Below are positions 57,446 through 64,000 of a stretch of DNA of 64,000 nucleotides, in pieces. The translations under genes and the position numbers were made by a program. The stretch lies in contig NC_058504.1 in the NCBI RefSeq assembly GCF_020382885.2, positions 18,487,019-18,551,018 of the forward strand, given 5' to 3'. The number at the start of each line of letters is the position of its first letter. Position 1 is the first letter of the stretch. The notes below the pieces were generated by a model that saw only the letters and a list, made by a program, of their open reading frames with translations, was not told the origin of the DNA and did no database searches. The DNA comes from Scatophagus argus (taxonomy: Eukaryota > Chordata > Actinopteri > Scatophagidae).

Positions 57446-59312
57446 TTAATCTTCTCCTCCACTTATACAGGACAGGCGCCTACCAAAAGCTATGCTTTCT
57501 GGTATCTCCGGCTTGCTCAGTCGCCTCCAGAATTCATCAGTTGTGAAATAGTACATGAGAGGGTCTAAGCTACAGTTCAGACTGGCCAGACAGAGCGTAA
57601 CCGGGTGACATCGCAGAATCAGGTCCGTGAAGGCACAGCTTCTCAGCACATTGGCTTTAACCAGGAAGTCCAGGGGCATAGTGATATGATAAGGAACAAA
57701 GCACACCAAGAAAACCACAGCACAGCTTAGGACCATCCGTAAAGCCCTCCGCTTCTCTCCTTGGTCTGGAATTGCCCCTGCTGTCCGCTCCCGAAGGCTC
57801 CTGGCTGTCAGAAAGGTGCAGGCTAATACCAGGATGAGGGGGATGATGAAACCCAACAGCTCGGCTATGATCAGGAGAGCCCCGGCTGCTGGAATGCTGA
57901 CAGTCCTCATGGGCAGTTCTGAGAAACACACCAAGTTGGGACCTTTGAGGTGACCGCTTGCCTCTGAGGTGAGAAGTCTGTCACTGGAGTTAGAGTTGAA
58001 GTCAATGGTGGAGTTCCTCAGGAGAGGGAAGGGAAGGCAGCATAGGAAGACCAACAGCCAACCAAGGGCACAGATCAACAGGTCTCTTTTGCGCTTGGAT
58101 GAGTTATATCTCAGCGGGCGCTTGAAGAGCTCACAGCGACGCACGCTGACACACACCAGGAAGTAGATGGAGGCATACATGTTGACATACTTCAGGTAAA
58201 AGCAGATCATGCAGAGAAGATGACCAAAGGGCCAGGTGTTGTTCAGGTAATAGTAGATCCGCAGAGGCAGAGAGAGCACCTGAGGAGTGCAAGGAGTGTC
58301 AAGATGACAACAAACAAATTTTAACCTGTTATTATGATAAACAGATTGAGCAGTCCAATCACTTTTTTTCCTGAAACAGCTAGTTAATTAACAAAAGAGT
58401 TAATCCACTAAAATTTTGATGGACCAACTGTTTAAAAGATTGGTTCATAATATTCATGTTGTAGATGCCTACTTTGAACAAACATTTGCAGTTTGAGCTC
58501 ACAAAACAAGCAACTTGATTATGTTACGCACAACTCTGGCATTTTTGACATTTAATGGGTTAAATTCTAACTCATTATTTAAACCCCCCTATTTATAAAT
58601 AAAATAAATAACAATGATAATTAAAAAAATATGATACATAAACCATTATTGATTCATTTTCTGTTAATTTCTTTTAGCATGAATTTATTCAGAAATTCTT
58701 CCTTTTTCTCTACATTTACAATTGAAAAAATGTCATCCTTGAGATATGACTGAAAGCTCTACCAGAAATCTTGTATGAGGACCTTGGCATAAGCGGAGGT
58801 CTGCATCGTATTGTGCTATAAACTAAATGCGTTGCTTATAAATGCTTATTAGAGGCATTCAAGTAGAATGTCATGAGTTTAACAGTTAGTTGAAAATGTC
58901 CCTAAGTCTGATCCTGTGTCCTCACATGACAATTTTTCTGCACAGGAAGTGTCAGTGATGAATAATAAATCTAATGTCAGATTAGACTAAACAGACAATT
59001 TGGCAGGCAAATACATGCATAAACAAACACATGCATGAGGAATAAAAGGAGTGAAAGCCTAATAAAGTAATCAGATATGATGTGCCAAAGACATGGAGGG
59101 ATTTTTACCTGCAGCAGGTCAGCCACAGCCAGGTTCATCATGAACACCACAGCCTTCTTGGTTTCTCTGACATAAACCCGAAACACCCAGAGGGCTAGCA
59201 CGTTACCCAGCAGGCCTGGTGCTAAGATCACACTGTACACCACTGCATACAAGTGGTGCTGGTAAGTGCGGAGGTCTTCACTGCTTTTGCAGCTGTGGTT
59301 GACAAAGCTCAT
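57446..59312 (-). CDS. gpr174: GPR174-type lysophosphatidylserine receptor (class A GPCR)
   Basis: Two coding exons on the minus strand: 59312-59109 (68 codons, CTGCAG|gtaaaa) and 58279-57446 (277 codons plus stop, cctcag|gtg), phase 0, 345 residues. GPR174 senses lysophosphatidylserine on lymphocytes. Visible class A marks: N-terminal sequon N5-H-S, G36-N37 in TM1, LAVAD with D65 in TM2, disulfide pair C91 (TM3) and C186 (loop 2), VRR at 114-116 in place of DRY, CFVPYH in TM6 and SLDPLMYYF in TM7. Runs such as VLSLPLRIYYYLN, CFYLKYVNMYASIYFLVCVSVRR and PLDFLVKAN match GPR174 more closely than P2RY10. I chose the ATG at 59312 because the frame upstream opens only on a GTG, and this start gives an N-terminus as long as the human one. 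Loop 2 is about 18 residues longer than in human, with sequons N157 and N165. The mammalian gene codes in one exon; the intron here cuts TM2. Confidence 0.93.
58280..59108 (-). other. gpr174: GPR174 coding intron
   Basis: 829 bp, gtaaaa...cctcag, phase 0 between Q68 and V69. Stop codons lie soon after the donor in the same frame, and joining the exons restores the conserved LLQVLSLPLR run of TM2, so splicing is required. I see no other feature in it. Confidence 0.85.
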
Positions 59313-60734
59313 TTTAGGCCAAATGCTGTTCACTGATTACTGTTAACACAAGCTGCTTTGTGAGCCAGCTGGAAGTTGCTTGTAGTCTGGTGATGGACCT
59401 GTTTGAGCATTCCTAAAGTGTGTGTCCAGCACTGATTAAACTCTTGATGTTTCAGACTGCATTCAATCCCAAACCCCAGTCTCTTGCCCAGTGCATGCTG
59501 GGATAGGTGGTAGCAGGTGTCTGCAGAAAACAGGAGGATATTTGTGCCACAGTCAATCAACTTTTGATGACAGCATATTTTGAATGTTGCACAGATAGCT
59601 GTCAGGTCTGGTGAAATAACATTTTGCCGTCAGACATATCACACCGTACAGTACTCATTTATGCAAACACTCACACCTGTCAACCATAGCCTCAGCTTGT
59701 TATACCACGTGCAAATATAATACAGTAATTGTGTGCAACTGCAGCTTCTAGAGTCCTGTTTACTGTAATTATGCAAAACCCACAGAGAAGTTGATGCGAT
59801 ACTCTCCCACGTAGTGTTCATGGCTGAGCATTTTCACCCGCACGGTGGCCTACAACAGGCCGATTTGATATGTGTCGCGGCAAGGCATCACTAAAACTAG
59901 AATGGTTGCCAAAGAAGTCAAACCAGACGTGTGGTTAGCAAGTCACAACTTCAGTGTGAGGAACAAACGTTGCTGTGGTGAATTCAGTGTGATGATACAT
60001 CATGCTTTGTGACATTTCCAGAAACACAAAATGAAAGTGATTCTGAAGGATTTTAGAAGGTTTTTAGCAACATAATGAACTTCAGATGTTGAATTTAAAT
60101 CAACAAATGGAAATGTGGAGTAATGTCTCTAAGTGAACTTTCTCCTTGTATGCATGATCTACAGCAGAAGATGCCTACGCCTACTGCTGAAAACATTAGT
60201 AGGTGTAGCCTGGGTTAATATGGACTTTAATGTTTGCTTAACCATTTAAAAACACGCAGTATGAGCTATGAAGTTCTGTCTCTTTTATTATCTGATTTTT
60301 CTTTTTACCAGCCTGATCCTAGCTAATCATTACAAAAGAAACAGAGAAATTATTTTGTTTTCATTGTGCTGGTCTTAGATATAGTCTTAAATACAGTTAA
60401 GTTGCTGCTTTTTAAGACATTTCTGATTGCCTTTAAAATTTTTACATCCTTCATGCCTTTAAATCTCCGGTTATAATGTAAAGACATTGATAATGATTAA
60501 AAAAACATCATTACTTAGAGAAGGTTGACAAGCAGCAAAAAAACAATGTGACATAGTTGATACTGATGATGCACAGCTGTTTAACATCTGCCTTAACTTT
60601 TGGAGGATGTACTCTAAACAGAGGACTCGCAGAGGCAACTGAGTATGCTCTTGTCCTATTTTCAAGCTTCTCAACAGTGCTGCAATAAGTACCAAGATCA
60701 GTACCAACATAACAATGTAAAACCACTCAGTGAC

Positions 60735-61126
60735 AAGTAAAGGTCCTGCATTCAGAATCTTCTCGAAATAAAAGCACAGAAATATTATATGCAAAATGAA
60801 TGGAAGACGAATCTGATTCGTAATGACATTACTACACAAAGTTATACAAATCTTTTGAACTTTTCACCTGACAAGTGTATATGGAGCCCCACAGACACTT
60901 GGGAGTCACAGGTTTAATCTTTGACAATGTTTTATAAGCCTATCATATATTTTTAATGTCTTTATCTGAAAATTTACTGGTAACTATAGCTGTCAAATAA
61001 ATGTAGTGGAGTAAAAAGCACAGTATTTCCCCCAGAAATATAGTGAAAGAGTGGCATTAAGTACCACAAAATGCAAAAACTCAAGTGTGTCACAATTACA
61101 GTAGAGTGCTGTACTTTCCACCACCG
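60735..61126 (-). mobile_element. Remnant of the hAT-like MITE family, reverse orientation
   Basis: aaaggtcctgcattcagaatc, agctgtcaaataaatgtagtg and tactttccaccacc are segments of the same family as 39537-39933, read from the other strand. The left part is diverged and the open frame that crosses it (60471-60839) is not a gene. Confidence 0.55.
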
Positions 61127-61360
61127 GTTCTGAGGCATGACATTAACAAGCAGAAGAATTTTGGCTCAGTAAAGAGGGGATTTTCTTTATGAGATACAAA
61201 CTCATCCAAAGCACCCTGGTCTCTGGTGCAGAACTCTGCTTTTTATCCTACTTCACAACACTCAGAAACATCCCCCAGTGGACCCTCTGTCCCAAGTCCT
61301 CCTTTTAGCCTCTCTGGCCTTTGACCCATGTGTGACTGTTTTAGTGTGATTAGCCTCTCT

Positions 61361-61378
61361 AACCCTAACCCTAACCCT
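61361..61378 (-). repeat. Short interstitial telomere-type repeat
   Basis: Three perfect AACCCT units, equal to TTAGGG on the other strand. Confidence 0.8.
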
Positions 61379-63289
61379 CTCATTGCTTTCACTTTTGCAC
61401 GTACTATATGCCTGTAACAGAGACTGTCTGTGTGAACTGAAGACTTCTTCATTGTGACTGAACAATGTTATTTCACTTCCTTTTTGCAGTTTGTCTCTGT
61501 AGTCTTTTGCCTATTTGTGATATCCAGTAGAGACTTGTCATCTCACTGTGACCGAAATATCATTGCTGGTCTGATCAATCTTGTTGACATAACAGAAGTT
61601 AGGGCTATATGAAGAGTTAGAGCTATGTAAAATAAAAAAGAAAAAGAAATGCACCCTACCTTTTCAGTATACAGCAGTTTTAATCCTCTGATCTTGCCAA
61701 TGGAAACCCATTATTTCATTCACTGTGACTCATCTCTGTGGGTTGTCGGTGGGCTAAAGCTTTTCCGCTCAAACACGACATCTGGCCTCATGTATCAGCA
61801 CCCAAAATGTTGTCGGCGAGGACCCAGGTCTCTCCACATGTGCTGTTTCAACACACAAAACATGTCAAGATCTCCATCCCCAGATAAACCGCGTACACTT
61901 CCATGGACAGGTTCTGGTCGATGAACACACACCCTCAACATAACAGACATTCCTCACACTGGAGAAACATGTAAGATCCCCCATGAGGCATGACTCCATA
62001 AGGAAAGCATCCTTCCCTTACAGCCTGTAACACAAAACCTGCTTTTTTGTTTTGTTATATTTTTAAGAATCTATAAGATTAACAGTCAGTGTCTCACCTC
62101 TGTCGTCAAACCTGAAGCTGTGTCACGTCAAAAAGCAGAAGAGTGAAGTGTCAGCCAGCACACATGCCATCCCCTCTCTCCTCCCCCTCTAATACTATTC
62201 ACTTTCTCTGTCCCACCCTCTCCTTTGTTCTTCGTCTTTTTATACTTTATCTCTTTTTCTGACTTATTTTGTATCCCATTTCTTTGATGTCTTTATTTTT
62301 AACAAATGATATTTCCTGTTTTGCTTTCTTACAGTGCTCTCTGTATGTCTCTGGCTCTCCCCTGTCTCTATCCCTGCTGTGCTGTGGGTTTTAGCGCACT
62401 AACGGTTTCCTGTGAACATGGAGGTGTGGTTTATAAGAATTTTTCACAGCTTAACGCCTGCTATTATGTCTACTTTTTTTGTTGTTTTTTTGTTGTTTAT
62501 TTTATAAACTGCTGGACAGCTTCTGTCTGCTATGTGTGTCCTTTCAGTGACAGATGAATACATTATAATATGTAAGGACTGAGAATCAACTCTTGGTTTC
62601 CTTCTCTCTCATACATATATACTATCATCATATATACATGATAGTTTCAGTTACTTATTAGTAGATCAAAAGTTTGATGCAGGCCACCAGTGACAAGATG
62701 ACGTGGATACATTTTGATGAGTGAATTAGACAGATTTTCCTAAGGTGGGCTGCATACATCTGTCCAAACGTGGGAGTAGTGCAGGCTTAGGTTTAGCAGA
62801 TTTAAGAGGAAGGGGGGTGGGGGTGCAACCCCAGAGTCTGGCTGTTACTGGTTTACAGAGCTGCTGCAACTGTTGCCAACTGCCTTCTCCACTTTGCATA
62901 GTAAGAGGAAATACTGCAAAAATGAGCTGGCATCTGTTTCCATTTTCTGTTATTATGAAACCTCTTTATGAGCAAACCTTAGATGCAAAATATAAACATC
63001 ACACCACCCTATAAGATAAAAAAAGCGCAGGATTGCTTTTATTTACAGTGCAGTCACATGCATTTACATACAGCCTTGACAATCTGATAAAGCTTATTTA
63101 TTTTTGCTGAACAAGTTATATGTTACGTACATTAGGCAACTATTCACATTGATATTGTGTGCTCTCATTTCCCTTGTCATTTCAGTTGTGGAATATTTGT
63201 TCTAAAGCAGAGGTTTATAAAGGGGGCTGTGTGCCTCCCCTGGGGGACTCCAAACAGTTTCAGGGACCCAGTGAATGAAATTTTGAAAA

Positions 63290-63660
63290 ATAGTATAGTC
63301 CAACTGGCTCCTCTCAATGCAAAGGAGCAGCAGCTCTACTCTGAGCGCCTCCTGGATGTCCAAGCTCCTCACCCTATCTGTAAGGCAGAGTCCAGCCACC
63401 CTGTGGAGAAAACTGATTTCAGCCGCTTGTATTGGCGATTTTGTTCTTTTGATCACTACCCACGGCTCGCGATCATATAGGTGAGAGTTGGAATGTAGAT
63501 TGACTGGAAAATCGAGAGCCTTGCCTTTTCAGCTCAGCTCTCTCTTCACCACGACAGACCAGTACACGCTGCCCTGAGCCAACTGTCAACCTCCCGCTCC
63601 ATTTTAGCCTCACTCATGAACAAGACCCCAAGATCAGCATAGGACAGACCTTTTGGATGT
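63290..63660 (-). mobile_element. LINE ORF2 C-terminal fragment
   Basis: Minus-strand translation gives LGVLFMSEAKMEREVDSWL, then ISFLHRVAGLCLTDRVRS, LDIQEALRVELLLL and IERSQL. This is the region after the reverse transcriptase of a common fish non-LTR retrotransposon, probably RTE/Rex-related. A stop and frame changes show it is dead, and similarity ends abruptly near 63300. Confidence 0.75.
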
Positions 63661-64000
63661 ATTTGGTGTAAGTTGTATCAAACATCAGTGTTAGACTGTC
63701 TTGGCTTGATTGTTGAACATCTCTGAAATCAAATAACATAATCTCACACGATCTCACAGGCATCCAGGAAATGGGTGAAACTAACAAGACAAACTTTGTC
63801 TGAAAGGAAGCCCACAATGTCAGACTTTAAAATGCTTCTTCTTTGAAAAGTTCTAAAGCAATGTCCAACAGGAGCTTTCTCACAACACACATCAAGGTCA
63901 GTTTGTATCCTCATTGTCCAACACGTCTGAATAACAACACTCTCTGTCTGAGCAGCTACTCTCCATTCTCATCATTCTGGCCTGTGCAGGACGTTGGGTT

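Larger units (their letters stand above)
59313..64000. other. Region upstream of GPR174; repeats, no gene supported
   Basis: 4.7 kb without a supported exon. It holds a fragment of the 39537 element family (60735-61126), three telomere-type units (61361-61378), and a LINE ORF2 fragment (63290-63660). The human neighbours of GPR174 on this side (P2RY10-like receptors) are not seen before the window ends. GPR174 5' UTR exons may lie here but cannot be placed. Confidence 0.6.

Noticed and set aside
57446-59312. P2RY10 identity
   Set aside because: Runs such as VNMYASIYFLVCVSVRR and PLDFLVKAN match GPR174 better, although the two are close paralogues and neighbours.
59313-59333. Longer GPR174 start seven codons upstream
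   Set aside because: That frame opens on GTG; the first real ATG is at 59312 and gives an N-terminus of the usual length.
60471-60839. 122-codon hydrophobic frame upstream of GPR174
   Set aside because: Partly overlaps a fish MITE-family remnant; looks membrane-like only because it is T-rich.

Overview
The window looks like nuclear DNA of a teleost fish, probably a percomorph. Genes have many short GT-AG exons, (CA)n/(TG)n tracts are dense, and the dispersed repeats are of kinds I know from teleosts (a Tc1/mariner MITE, a hAT-like MITE with a cagtggtgga end, a LINE tail ending near aaataaaattga, a tRNA-type SINE remnant). Five protein-coding genes can be built from spliced exons. I found no structural RNA gene, CRISPR array or intact transposon.

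Layout. 1-8689: no supported gene. 8690-~15430 (minus): TENT5D (FAM46D), a non-canonical poly(A) polymerase carrying an in-frame insert of about 845 residues. 16850-21254 (plus): CHMP1B, an ESCRT-III subunit in eight coding exons, head to head with TENT5D across about 1.5 kb of shared upstream DNA. 21255-29935: intergenic. 30046-35789 (minus): TBX22, a complete eight-exon T-box gene. 35790-49972: about 14 kb of intergenic DNA between the divergent 5' ends of TBX22 and ITM2A. 49973-55763 (plus): ITM2A, a type II membrane BRICHOS protein in six exons. 57446-59312 (minus): GPR174, a lysophosphatidylserine-type GPCR whose coding sequence is split by an intron, tail to tail with ITM2A. 59313-64000: repeats only.

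From memory of the human map, the order GPR174 - ITM2A - TBX22 - CHMP1B - TENT5D matches human Xq21.1, where the CHMP1B position holds a pseudogene and the working human CHMP1B is an intronless copy elsewhere. The genes are not a pathway. They are an old linkage group whose members act in RNA tailing, membrane scission, craniofacial transcription, membrane-protein processing and immune lipid sensing.

The most unusual object is TENT5D. Its nucleotidyltransferase core and helical C-terminal domain are well conserved, but between them one exon keeps an extra 2.5 kb open in frame. The insert is low-complexity: a polar K/E/Q/T/S half followed by a Ser/Pro half with about a dozen SPP/TPP units. Second-tier points are the coding intron in GPR174, (TG)n tracts set against two in-frame ITM2A cassette exons, and duplicated blocks with Tc1 transposase debris in CHMP1B introns. 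All exon joins are manual calls from reading frame and GT/AG signals; no alignment or search was run.
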